DNA of 64,000 nucleotides from Limnomonas spitsbergensis. Taxonomy: Eukaryota; Chlorophyta; Chlorophyceae; Chlamydomonadales. The translations under genes were made by a program, and so were the position numbers. Shown here piece by piece: positions 47,501-58,700 of this stretch; the stretch's first letter is position 1; each line of letters opens with the position of its first letter. The notes beneath the pieces were generated by a model that was not told the DNA's origin, did not search any database, and saw nothing but the letters and a program-made list of their open reading frames with translations. The stretch is taken from NCBI GenBank assembly GCA_037349105.1, contig JAYJMM010000095.1, positions 992,001-1,056,000 on the forward strand, written 5' to 3'.

Positions 47501-50307
47501 TGCACTGCCCCCATTCTGCCTTGCCCTGCCCTGCCTTGCCCTGCCCTGCCCTGTCCCTACACCTCTCTGCCATGGTCTGCCCTGCCTGGCCCTGCCCTGC
47601 TCCCTTTCTGCCCTGCCCTGCCCCCACACCCTATCTGCCCTGATCAGCCCTTGCGTATGCTCTGTCCTGATCTGCCACTACATCTTCTTTGCCCTGCCCT
47701 AGACCTGTCCTGCCCCTGCCCCTGCCCCTGCTCTGCCCTGATATGACCTGTCTGGGCATGAAGCACACTATCTTTGGCTTCCTAGCGCGTGCAGCTCCAG
47801 CTAATAAGCCAACCATGCCACCAGCCATGCAGCCAGACATGCCACCAGGCAATGGCATGCAAGCAAGCAGCTATGCAAGCAGACATTCAACCAGCTATGC
47901 AACCAGCCATGCAACCAACCATACACCCAGCCATGCAGCCAGCTATGCACCCAACCATGCACCCAACCGTTTCCTTCCCCACATACCCTGATGTGACCCG
48001 CAGGTGGACGCTTGGTCGCCAAGGCCGCTGACGGCCGCATCCATGTATGGGATGTTGACGTGACTTGCCACAACGGGGCCGCGCCCTCGATGCTGCTTCG
48101 GTGGGGTGTGCGCGTGCCTGGTGCCGGGCGCACGTCCACGAGAGGGAGGATCACGTTCACCACAACGCCCAATGGGGCCTGCCTGGCAGTGGGCACTACC
48201 GCGGGGGAGGTGCACCTTTATGACGTCGAGGTGAGTTGAAGCCGCAAAAGGAAGTGTGCTGTGCCCTTAGCAGAGCCTGAATAGGTGGTTGGGAGGGGGG
48301 GGGGTGATTGCTGCCAGCAGAGTCTGAAGGGATTGTTGAGGTTTGTGGGGGGGGGGGGCTGGACATGTCCCTGGAGGGTGAATTGGAGGGCCGTGTTGGC
48401 TGAGGGGTGGTGTGCAAGACATGTGTCTGGCTTAAGAAACGTTGTCTGAGGATGGCTGCATGATATGCTCAACCCATAGTGAGCTGTGAAGGCTAGCAAG
48501 GAGCCCAGTAGACTATCTTTTGTAGCTATGTCTGACGGCGATGCCTCCGCAGCGGCGCATGGTGTGCAGTGCACACCTTCGCGCTGCCAGCATACACACA
48601 GTTGTGGGGACTGCCTGCAGGCGGGCGGATGGGTGGTAGAAGTGTGAAGCTGGATAGAGGAGATGGAAGGTCGCAAGCTGGCAGTTGGGTGTTGGCAGGC
48701 AGGATGTCCAGGGTGGTCTACAGGGGTGTTTGTGAGGGGGGGGGGGGGGCATCTTTTGAGGGCAATGTGTCCTCGCCGGCATCCCCTGCAGGGCCGGTCC
48801 ACCACCACCTGTAGTGTATGTTTTATTGCACATTAGACCACCTTTGGCGTGGTGTTGGGCTGCCACCACGGTCTATACGGATGATTTTAAAACTGTTAAG
48901 GACATCAGCATCCCAAATACATGCATTTTTACCATTTATTGTATATCCGTTATCATTATGCCGGTTCAGGTGTCCAAACCTAACCTTACTACCGGTAATT
49001 AATTGTTGCCTGGTGCTGCTCAGACCGGCGTTCGTTCCGCCACCCTGGCTGGTCTGAGAGCGGGCTCCCATGTGCGGTGTTGCGCCCTCTCCTGCGACAG
49101 CCGCCACTTGCTGGCAGCATCGGGTAACGGCTTCATCTTCAGGTGCGCTGGCTAGCAGCAGGTCATGCAATGCTGGGGACAACCATCAGACATGGACAAA
49201 GTTAGGCAACTGGAAACAAAGCGCCGGAAGTACTGGACCTCCAAGCATGGCACCTAAACACCTATTACCTATAAGTATGGCATCTTAGGGAGAGTACCTT
49301 AAAGATGAACGTCTAGATTAGTCTGCCATGCAGTCTGCACATGCAATGCTGCTCCTCTGAGGCCCAATGACACAGGCCAGCGTCGGCTGTCTCACCATTC
49401 CCTTGCTCTAAAGCGATAGCAGCATTCAGCTTTTAGTTGTTGGTGGATCTGATCACACTGCACCAAGGGATCTGAAATCTGCTATGGTCTGATCCCATAT
49501 GCCTGTGTCTGGTGGAATTATGGCTGCAGGTTTGAGTACGTTCGGCCGGAGGAGACCGGCCAGCCTGAAGGAGGGAGCAGCGACTCGCAGGCCGTATGCG
49601 GCCCCTCGGGACTGCAGGCTGCAAGCATTGGTCCCTGTCCCTGGGAACTGCAGGCTACAAGCCCCTCTGCCCTGCAGCGGAGCGGGACATCCCCTTCAGG
49701 CCAGCTGGCTGGACAGCCGGCAGCACCTGTAGCACCAGCAGTGGATTGCACAGAAGGTGCAGCCGAGGGAACAGGATGTGAGGATATGTGTGGTGGAACA
49801 GCTACTGCTACTCCTGCTACCACTGCTACTGCTCCTAGCGAGCCACGGCCATATATGATGGAAGACCAGTCTATGCGGATGAGGCCTGCTGTGGATCTTC
49901 CTGCCGGGCTGTCTGAGGTTGAGCGCCAAGCATGCAGGCAGGTTGCATCAGGGGTTGCAGCCGGGGGGCAACTTGGTGTTGAGGTCGGGGGCGGTCAAGG
50001 CCTGAAACAGCCAAGCCCTCAGCCGACCCCGGTCTGTGCAAGTTCGTGCATCATGACAGATGCCTGGGCCAGCAGAGAGCTGGTTGCTGAGAGTGCTCCG
50101 TTGGGTGAGGCCCTACCTGTGTGTGCCAGGAGTGGGTACTTGCCAGGGAGCTACCTTGGCTGTGGCTCGGCCGGCGCGCCTGAAAGGGCTGGTCGAGTGG
50201 CAGGAGGTGCATTTGAGGCGCCAGGCCCGGGTGCGGGGTCAGCCGCGGCAAGCCTTGGCAATGCGGCTCTCAAGGATCGGTTGCTTAACACCGAGGAGGG
50301 GCTCTGA
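44529..50307 (+). CDS. WD40 protein, EED/ESC/FIE-like (PRC2 subunit)
   Basis: Exons 44529-44828, 44935-45003, 45252-45324, 45644-45789, 46640-47090, 48004-48230, 49024-49142 and 49530-50307 (TGA) join in phase to about 720 residues. ATG 44529 is the first after an in-frame stop. Collinear resemblance to EED: KESHCSPVHTLVFNH; ASVGSDHATIYD; STCSWIN then AVAGADPVIQIL; GHTCEVVQL; DKEGCIRLWDVRTG; VDSIRIL then VAKAADGRIHVWDVD; VGTTAGEVHLYDVE; LLAASGNGFIFRFEY. EED is the propeller of Polycomb complex PRC2, which methylates H3K27. LRWD1/ORCA is the main alternative because its propeller is similar. Two oddities: a low-complexity insertion of about 110 residues after the LRLW blade, and an Ala/Gly/Pro-rich tail of about 250 residues. 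The junction 45789/46640 is the least certain. Confidence 0.65.
45054..45139. repeat. 12-bp tandem repeat (ACGATGCATATA), about six copies
   Basis: Clean tandem copies with a palindromic ATGCAT core lie in the second intron of the EED-like gene. Confidence 0.9.
45415..45530. repeat. GGGATTGGGATT/GGGTTAGGGTTT degenerate repeat
   Basis: Short G-rich units resembling degenerate telomere-type repeats, inside the third intron of the EED-like gene. The units are mixed (GGGATT, GGGTTT, GTTAGG), so a true interstitial telomere tract is doubtful. Confidence 0.6.
47165..47345. repeat. GGGTGTATGCTGCC minisatellite, about four copies
   Basis: Units of roughly 45-60 bp containing GGTGTATGCTGCCTGCTCCCA repeat in the intron after the fifth listed exon of the EED-like gene. 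The same intron then has CCTGCCCTGCCTTGCCC tracts (about 47450-47760) and CCAGCCATGCAACCA units (about 47805-47985). Confidence 0.8.
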
Positions 50308-51700
50308 ACTGAATTGAAACGTTTTGAGTCGCGATATTGAATAGCTCAGCTGGCCACTGAGCCTTAGTCATGTGTTTACGTGGTGGCGTCAGAGCAGGCG
50401 GTTGCAAAACCGGTGAATCCGTTGGCCTGAAGGATGCCCTGAGCAAGAGCATGATGACTTACTGACGGTGCTTGCTGATGGGTATGGGTCTACTGATTTA
50501 TAGGCTGACCCGCTCAGCCTGGCTGAGCATTGTAGCCTTGAAGGATTGTCCAAGGCATGGCTGACATTTGTATCTCCTCCATGATTTTTGAAGTCATGCA
50601 TGGGGTAATCATTTAGTTATGTTGGTTGATTCATCTATTTACCGGTAGTCTTGTGGGTTCAATGCAGAACAGCGGAATACATTGTTGTACCATCATCCGT
50701 TCCCCATGAATTGATTAATTTGATTGAGGCTGACGATGAAGCTAGGGGGGATCAAAAACAAAAGTTGAAACACCATTATATATAAAAAATCGACCACTGG
50801 CTGACGAAAATAACGAACCTTCACACAACCCCACCCAATTCCCACCCCGTCTCCGGGACGGCGGGACGTAGCCAAAGCTTAATTTCTCAGTCAAACAGCA
50901 GAGCTGTAGAGGGGGAGAGGAGTCAATTTCAATCAGCTCAACAGTGCGCCTCTATTGTTGCCCCTCAGTTCCCGAGTGACTGAAGGGAATGAGAAAGGAT
51001 AGGGTATGGGATGTCAGTTGGGTTCACTGCTGGGAAATCGGTTCCCGAAAGGTGGAACATTGGATAGGTTGAATCAGGGTGTTGGATCTTGGCACACGCT
51101 CCTTTGTCTGGAGTCGTGTGTAGTAGCCATTCCGTATCTCGTTCCTCCCTCCCTTCTGCCTGCGCACTGCAATTGAGGCGCTCGGAGTGCAGCAAACGAG
51201 ACCCCCCTGTCAAGTAGAACGCCAGGTATGGAATCGCCAGGAAGGGATTCTGAGGCAGGGTAATCTCTGACGGACAAGTTTCTGGCAAGCCCTTACTCAA
51301 ATATGACTGTCAAGTGGAACTTCGAAAGGAACAATGCATCACCCTGGGCACCCGGCACGGAGTGACCATGCATGCTCTCCTCCACACTGAGGTGTTCCAT
51401 CTATTTAATTATAATTAAAGCCAAGGTGGGGACTGACACAAATAAATACCTCACGCCACATTAGATTACTTGGGCATCCCCATTCCCCAGCCACCCACCC
51501 ACCAGTCTCCGGAACCCACCATAATTCAAATAACTCCCTCACAATTCAAAAATACGTAGCAGAAGAGGGGTCTATTGTAATCAGCAGAACAGTGTGCATT
51601 CAATGGTGTATGCCAAATTTGAAGACAATCAAATTTAATCAAAAGTCAGGTACTGAGACAGGTACTGAGACGATCAAATTTAACCCAAAGTCAGGATCTC
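50308..51700. other. intergenic, no gene recognised
   Basis: Downstream flank of the EED-like gene. No frame with family resemblance on either strand. Confidence 0.5.
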
Positions 51701-51729
51701 AGTCAGGTACTAAGTCAGGTACTGAACTA

Positions 51730-52400
51730 AACCTGGCCATGAAGTCTTGACAACCGAATAGAAGTCGTTGGCAAGTACATGTTATCAGAAGGCCGATGGC
51801 CGAGGCACTAGACTGGCAGCAGCCCCCAGCGCGGTTGCGTGCTCCTTCAGCACTTTGTCCCTCTCCTTCTTTAGTTCTTGTTGAATTCCTTGACCAACAC
51901 ACCCTCGAACTCTCCAATGCTGATGGCATAGTTCTCCACATCCGCCTCTGCCAGCTCCTGATCGGGATGGGCTGTCTGCATGTGATCAAGGTAGCGATAG
52001 CTCCAGAAAAAAGTGGCGAAGGGTGCCTACTCTGCTTTTACAGATCTGACATGGCACTGGCCGGTTGGTGCTGGGGCTGGCCGTAGACCCCTTCACCGCT
52101 GAGCTGTGGGATATCTTGTAGAAGAGAGGGCATGCGGATTGGACCCAGACGCTGTTGGAATTGCCTTTACCCAGTGCTGACTTGCACTGTCCTGAGTCCC
52201 TCTCGCTGCACACGACGCAAGTGTGTCCAGCAAAACCCCGTGTAGGGGGGGTGACATGGTAATGCATGCAATATTTCATTATGTCCATGAGCTGCAAGTG
52301 ACACGATGAAGACAACGGCGTCTTTAGAATATTCAACAGACTTCTAGCATAAAAGATATGACTCTTTCGAGGACTCTTTCTTAACAATCACTTTTTACTG
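51730..52400 (-). pseudogene. zinc-finger fragment, frameshifted
   Basis: On the minus strand CQICKSRVGT is followed, after a shift at a T run near 52010, by FFWSYRYLDHMQTAHPD. This gives C-x2-C then H-x4-H, the pattern of a C2H2/BED-like finger. An acidic helix (AEADVENYAISIGEFEGVL) and an in-frame stop follow. Upstream are further Cys/His residues (HTCVVCSERDSGQC). Fingers of this kind often sit at the start of DNA-transposase proteins, so a transposon origin is likely but no catalytic domain is present. The minus-strand frames at 52381-52847 may be parts of the same decayed gene. Confidence 0.45.
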
Positions 52401-52835
52401 GGTGGGATGCCCTGGCCTTTGTGGACGACGTGGTAGATATTGTTGAGGCGTAGACTTTTTCAGAGGTTGAAACTTCCTTTGTAGAGGTATATTTTCTTCC
52501 CTTTATTACCAAGACCACCCCCCCACCCCTGCCCCCAGCCTCCCACCCCCATATATATCCTGCCCATGGGCCACACATTAATCTGAGACCAGATTTGGAG
52601 AGCTCTCGTCAACCTCTACAAAAAATGTGCATGGGGACCATACTTTTTTTCCTGTCCCCCCTCCCTTCAAGCTACTCTTCGGTACTTTCCATCCCCTGCC
52701 TTCCATCTTTCTGCCTTGAAATAGTCCTGATATTGCATATTGCATATTCGAGCTCCCCTTCAAATCTCCCGCCTGCAGCTCTCCAGCCCTGTCGACATTG
52801 TCAAAGCTGCGAACGCCTAGTTCGCAGCAAACAGG

Positions 52836-55800
52836 GTGTTCCGACACATTTTCTCAGAGGATAGTGGTTACGAACCCGGGATATGGCCCCAGCTGGAGTC
52901 ATGGCTGAAACATGATGGCATGGCAAGAAACATCTCTGTCTGTGCTAAGCTCCTGTGGCTCGTCCTGCAGCAGGGCAGAGCTCTTTGGGGCATAGGCGCC
53001 TTCCCCCTGGAAAGCCTGCAATGGTCTCTCGGCTTCATCAACAGCCACTTAAGCCACTCGGGAGTGCCTCTCGGCGCAAGCACCGATGACTTCATCGAGC
53101 TCTACTGCACCTCCCTCAAGTACTGCATCCCTCACGTCCGCAAATGGCATGAGGCTGACAGCAGCACGCGACTCGCATTGTCTGAAGCTTTCAATCCCCC
53201 ATGGCATGGACCTCATATCTTGCATTGCTGTATGCCAGCTTTCGTGATCTATCGCTCTCCTCTGGGGCTTGGAGGCCGCTGATTCCCCTTCTGGTTCAAT
53301 CCTTCCAGCTGGCTAGAGACATCCTCTCCAAGGAACTAAAGGACGTGATCTGGGATTCACATCTCTATGACCTCGGCCTGAGCCTCCCGCTCATGATATT
53401 TGAGCCATCGCTGAGAGAGGGCGGTGGATCCATCCAGGTGTGGCCGTGCCGATGCGCGCTGCAGGCCATGCAGATTGCGCTGCTGCCAGAGAGCTGCCTC
53501 GTCACCCCACCTGCACCCACCGTGGAGGCTGCAGCCAGCTCAGCCAGCTTGCAGCCTTCCCTCACCGCGGAGAAACACAATCTGCTGCTGATAGATGCGG
53601 AGAACGTGCTCATCACATTTTTGCCTGGTGTGTCATCATGCCCCCAGATTTTGTCTGAAATCCTTTGTATCAAGCCCCCTTACCCATACTCCTGTATCAG
53701 CTGTATGTCATGCTGACTCATTGCCTTTGTTTTATCCTCACTACATAACCGCATGCAGAAGATTCTCGTGGAAAAAGATGTGTTGACGCTGTTGTTCCAT
53801 ACCTTGCGTGCACTTCAACCCACCTTTCATTATTAAGAATCTTGCTTTGTACATCTGCTCTATGCAGTCTCCCATTCCTGAGCTTTGGCTTCAGCCTTCC
53901 CCTTCTTACGCTCTCTCACATATTTTATTCCTGCCCACCCCTCCATGTCCTCCTTATCCATGACACAGAGCTCTTGAAGACGCAGCAACTGTGGGACCTC
54001 ATATGCTTAATGGAGGAGACACTACGCCTCACAGCCGCCCACACCCCAGCTTATGTGGTGCCGGATATGGCTAGCTTGTGGGGTGCTATGATGAAGGCAA
54101 GCGGTGCATTGTATGATGTGGGTGCCGGCGGGCTGCATTTGCACTGTCCGCCAGAGCAGCTTTGCTCCAGCCTGCTGAGGATGGTCAGCATGGGCCCGAC
54201 TCTGGCCGAAGTGTCTGCGCTGCTTCCAGATGACATGGACGATAATGTCCTTCAGCATGAGCCCCGCTACTTCTTGTACTGCTGTGAGATGTCTTGGGCA
54301 GCAGGACGGCAATGGGTCTTGCCCGAGCGCATAATGCCTTGGACGGAGTAGGTGCCCAAACACGCTGGATCTAGGCAGTGACGCAGCACCTACCAGCAAT
54401 GCAGTGGCATCTACCAGCAGTACTGCAGGAACTGCCAGCGGTACAGCAGCCTCTGCCAGCAGTACCGCAGAGTTTGACGGCAAGGCAGCAGCATCTGTCA
54501 GCGCTGCCGCGGCACCTACCGGCGGTACAGCAGCGTCTGCCAGCGGTGCAGCAGCACCTGCCAGTGGCACTGCTGATGTGGCAGATGTTGCTGCACTTGA
54601 TTTAGCTCCTGCGCCACAGCTGCCTGTTGGCCATGAGGAATCCCTCCAGGCCATCCGCAGCTCAGGCAGAGTCTTGGGTCTGATCAGGCCCCTCCTGTCA
54701 GGCATTGCAGCTCCACAGCTGTGACTGTCTGCATTGCTGGCCGATCCCGTGTGGATGAGGATCAGAGGCACGAGCAAGGTGCTGCATGAGCACTGGGGGA
54801 CCTGGAACCAGTCCATGCAAGCTGATCTACCTGGTCAGGGGCCTGGGAGTGATGACGCTGCTGCCCATGTTGTGTATGAGGTGCTTGCCATGGAAGTGGT
54901 GGCCATGATGGCCTTGCTGGTGGATAGCCTGGCGTGCGCAGCATTGGGTGAGCAGCCCTTCCGCAGCGTCCGGCAGCACATGCAGCATGACCTTTCCGGA
55001 GCATGGGTAGTGGCTACATCGGAATGCTATGTAGCGCTAAGATCTGGTCCTGCAGAGGACAGGTACAGCCCGGCCAGGTTCAGAGATGTGGCCAGTGTGA
55101 TGCGGGATCATCCTGATGAGCAGGGTCCACAGTGCCATGCGTCGTCCATCTCCTCGGCGTCAGGGCTGTCGTGGGCAGCCGGGGCTCTGCGGCTGTGGTG
55201 TGCACTGCCCTGTCAAAGGTCCATGCCAGTGAGGTGTGGGAGATGCTCGTGGAGTTCACAGCTGAGGCTTTGGTTACTGCCATGCTGCTGAGCACCTGCT
55301 TCCATCAGCTCCTGATCGTGCTCAAGCAGCTGTTCCACTTCCCGGGCCTCGATACATTGTGCGCCGAGGCTGGGGCCTTGCTCGTAGACCTGAATTGCCG
55401 TGGTCTGCCAAGTTTTCCCTCATTTTCCCGGGAAACCCGAGAGCACGGCTCGGGTGGCGCAGAGTGCGCACGCGACACCAGGAAGGCTGGCCGTAGCCTG
55501 CTGGGGCTGTTAAGAAAAATCCTGCTGCAAGGGCAGGGTGCAATGCCGATGTAAGGGGGAGGCGGTGCCTCTGCTGCTGCCCTACCACCGGCACTTCCCG
55601 GTTTAGGAGACAGTGGTGTGGCTGATTAGTATAGCAGGGAGTTGGTACGCTCAACGCTTATGCTGGGCATGCCTGAGGACTTGTGGGGCACCGGGCCCTG
55701 TTGCAACGCCGCCTGCCTCCAGATGGGCGGCCCGTGTGAGATGACCGTTAAGACGCTGGCGTGCGCGGGTGGGTGCGGGGCGAGGTACTGCTGCAAGACC

Positions 55801-55884
55801 TGCCAGGTGCAGGCGTGGAATGGCGGGCACGTGAAAGACTGCGCCGCCATGAAGGAGATGAGGGCCAGGGTGCAGGGTGGCTGA
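52836..55884 (+). pseudogene. MYND zinc-finger gene, copy B (multiple lesions)
   Basis: Paralogue of copy A in opposite orientation, with additional upstream coding sequence (HIFSEDSGYEPGIWPQL, then YASFRDLSLSSGAWRPL). Lesions visible by reading and by comparison: a one-base shift near 53200; a one-base loss near 54330 followed by a deletion of about 50 bp, giving an early stop; a TGT-to-TGA change near 54722; a frameshift near 55130; and a stop near 55554 before the finger. The terminal MYND block (55642-55884; CCNAAC, CAGGC, YCC, HVKDC) is intact and nearly identical to copy A, including about 80 bp of 3' flank. That part may have been kept alike by gene conversion or recent duplication. 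Confidence 0.8.
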
Positions 55885-55965
55885 CATCCGTCAACAGGGG
55901 CCTCAAACTGGGCGGCTGATTTGTACATAAATGACAGTACATAAGTACCAGTATGTTGGCCGACG

Positions 55966-56411
55966 TTCGGTTTTGTGTCTGGTTTCCACGGTTCTAGAAG
56001 CAGTCAGTAGGGGTGGACCCTGAGAGCATTTCAGCCACCTTTGTGGTGTCAGGAGGAGGACTGAAGACGGGCGTGTTATATTTCTTGTTTTCGAACCATT
56101 TTGGATCTCTTGTCTGTGTACTGTTGTAACCCTGCCTTGCCCTTTTGTTGCCAATGTGTTATTGTATGGCTGGTATATCGAATCTTTCTCTTTTACCTGA
56201 TGTGGCGCCTGTGATAGGCTTCCAAATATGATTCCTAAGATGTGTCCGTGAATTGGTTACGGACCCTACAGGTGCCGGTTTTTTATAACGTTGTTTACAG
56301 CATACCGGTACTAGTACTAGTATAACAGTGTTGCATTCCAGCTAGATCTTAAAGGAATCGGTGTCTGGTGCCCTGAGAATGGTATCTTAACTGTATTGTG
56401 CGGTTGATGGG
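55966..56411. other. no gene recognised
   Basis: Flank between the MYND copy and the hairpin cluster. Contains palindromic CCGGTACTAGTACTAGT-type sequence near 56305 and nothing coding. Confidence 0.5.
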
Positions 56412-56556
56412 GATAAGCTATATCTCTAGACTGCATACACTTTTCATCATGTGTATGCAGTCTAGAGATATAGCTTATCTATATATAAGCTCATGATATG
56501 AGCTTATATATAGATATAAGCTCATATCTATATACTTATAGATATGAGCTTATATC
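56412..56556. repeat. three abutting perfect hairpins
   Basis: Three inverted repeats follow each other with no base between them: 29-bp arms with a 10-base loop (56412-56440 / 56451-56479), 15-bp arms with a 3-base loop (56480-56494 / 56498-56512), and 18-bp arms with an 8-base loop (56513-56530 / 56539-56556). All arms match perfectly. The second and third share the AAGCTCAT core. Function unknown: a MITE-like element, a small-RNA precursor or a template-switch product are all possible. Confidence 0.9.
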
Positions 56557-57180
56557 TATAGACTTAGATATAGACTCCGCATTTCTTCCACTGACTGGAG
56601 TGTACCAAAAGGTTGGGCTAATTTGCGTTGCTGTTCTTTACATGGTTAAGGGGCAAACTTGTATTCATTTTAGCAGGGCCCAGAGGTTCAACATCATAGA
56701 CGTGTCAGTTATCATTTTTGTCGATAGGTCTGTTGGAAACAAGGGTTGGACAGAAGTTTAACCAGTATCTGCTGACTGTACTAGCCTGGTTTACAGCGCA
56801 AAATTCTGGGCCCTGCTGATTCAGCCTGATTTTGAAGAATACCAGAAGCCAGGCGCTGACAGACCTGTTTTGAAAAATTAAATCGAGCTCTATTAAATGG
56901 TCCAGCAAGGTACGGTACATGTTTGGCCTATTGCATTAAGAATGGGGTCAAATACTCGTGAGAATGAATGAGTAGCATGATCTATTCAGCACCAGTTTTT
57001 GACATCCTTTGAAAACATGGCAGCATGTGGAAGGCCACACAAGACAGAGAGGCACCTGTGGCCCTCTGTGACTGCATCACCCAAGTCCAGCCCCCCATCC
57101 ACTTTGAGGGCCTGAGACACCGAAGTGCTGATAGCACTCAGTCACTTAAGCTGCATGCACATTACAATGATTGGAAGGAA

Positions 57181-57604
57181 CAGCTAGAAGATGGAGTTTG
57201 AGGCGAACCACGAAGGCCGCCTCCTGAGCAGCAAGAAGATGGAGTTTGAGGCGACCCATGAAGGCCGCCTCAGGAGCAGCTTCAAGATGGAGTTCGAGGC
57301 GACCCACTCAGGAAGCAGCTAGAAGATGGAGTTTGAGGCAACCCACGAAGGCCGCCTCAGGAGCAGCAAGAAGATGGAGTTTGAGGCGACCCATGAAGGC
57401 CGCCTCGGGAGCAGCAAGAAGATGGAGTTTGAGGCGACCCATGAAGGCCGCCTCAGGAGCAGCTAGAAGATGGAGTTTTAGGCGACCCATGAAGGCCGCC
57501 TCAGGAGCAGCTAGAAGATGGAGTTCGAGGCGACCCATGAAGGCCGCCTCAGGAGCAGCTAGAAGATGGAGTTTGGGGCGACCATCACGGCCGCCTCAGT
57601 TTGT
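57181..57604 (+). repeat. 48-bp tandem array, nine copies
   Basis: Units of 48 bp encode, in one forward frame, MEFEATHEGRLRSSKK (16 residues). One unit is shortened (near 57300). Several units have TAG in place of AAG after AGC, which interrupts the frame. Unique sequence on either side shows no recognised domain. Confidence 0.9.
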
Positions 57605-57849
57605 AGCTATAATGGTTTCCGGGAGAGACTTGCATGGGGATTCTGGCTCTCCAACTTGTCTTGGCCTTTACCTACGGTATCGTTTGGGACAGGTGCCTGC
57701 TTTTTGGTTGAGCAATAATTTCCTGTTTTTCTTTAGGGATCTCCTTCATGGGAGACTGTAAAAAAAGTGTGCCTAGAAAAAAAAAGTGACTAAAAAAACA
57801 AAAAGAATTGAGAGAACACGCGCAGCAGAACCTAGTATGCCGGCCTGGA

Positions 57850-58260
57850 CGGCTCACGACGCTCAGCAGGCACCGGGCAGGCGATCAAAAGATGCGCATT
57901 GACATTGTGATTCTAATGCACCCAACGTCGAGTGTCGGCGATATGTATTCGAAAAGTTATTGCAGTCGCTGCGAATTGGGGGCCGATGACATCTCTCGCC
58001 GGCCAACCACCCATGTTACATACCGAAACGAGTGGCGACGCTCGGCATGCACGGCCTGGGTTGCAACGCAGTGTTATGCCGCAAGTGCGGCCTCGATCAA
58101 AAGCAGCGCATTAGCAATGTGGTTATATTGTGCTCAACGTCGGGTGTAGGCGATGTGTATTCGTGAAGCTTTTTGGCCGCGCGGCGATGACACCTCTCGC
58201 CCGCCACCCACCCAATCGTCCGTGACTAATGCCGTACTGGTGTCAGTCGCTTACAGCCTA
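57850..58260 (+). repeat. diverged 202-bp tandem duplication
   Basis: The segment containing GATCAAAAGATGCGCATT at 57893 recurs at 58095 (GATCAAAAGCAGCGCATT). Similarity continues through GTCGGCGATATGTATTCG / GTAGGCGATGTGTATTCG and GATGACATCTCTCGCC / GATGACACCTCTCGCC. Noncoding. Confidence 0.75.
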
Positions 58261-58261
58261 G

Positions 58262-58312
58262 CACCGACGATGCTGATCAAGCGGAGGTCGCGAGTTCGAT
58301 ACCTGCTGGTGG
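58262..58312 (+). repeat. tRNA-like 3' half (SINE-type)
   Basis: GAGGTCGCGAGTTCGATACC resembles the variable loop and T arm of a tRNA (box B), preceded by a CTGATCAAG anticodon-loop-like stretch. The T stem has mismatches, and no pairable acceptor stem or clear D arm was found, so it is not a working tRNA gene. Position next to other repeats suggests a tRNA-derived SINE. Confidence 0.4.
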
Positions 58313-58494
58313 CAGAAAAAGATGTTGCATACCGTGCTTTATCGCACTGACACGCCGATGGTTGTTCGCACCCGAAAGAAAACAACCCTGAAAAAGAGCG
58401 AAAGGTTGAAGAAAAGTAAATACACCAAAAGAAACCCGGGAAAGGTGCCAAAGATCCCCACGATTTTTTCTCCTTTTCCCCCCTTTCTGACAGT

Positions 58495-58700
58495 GGGACG
58501 CCCACGCGGCCGAGTCTTTTGAGCATGGCCCAGACGTCTTTAGCTTCCGGTTGTTGGATTGGGGATTACGACTTTTTGTTTTGTTTTTGAGGGGGACTCT
58601 ATTCTCTCTCTCTATAGTTTCCAACCTTGCTGTTGGACGCCGACGCGGCCGAGCTTTGCAGCATGGCCCAGTGAGTGGTGTAACGTCATTGACCTATTCA
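58495..58700 (+). repeat. dispersed repeat, two copies (more at 59276 and 61044)
   Basis: GGACGCCCACGCGGCCGAG followed by GAGCATGGCCCAG at about 58497-58540 recurs at 58632-58690, inverted at about 59276-59315, and again at 61044-61100. The 58632 and 61044 copies share a GTGTAACGTC extension. Family unknown. Confidence 0.65.

Noticed and set aside
58240..58320. Functional tRNA gene
   Set aside because: T stem mismatched and no acceptor stem or D arm that pairs.
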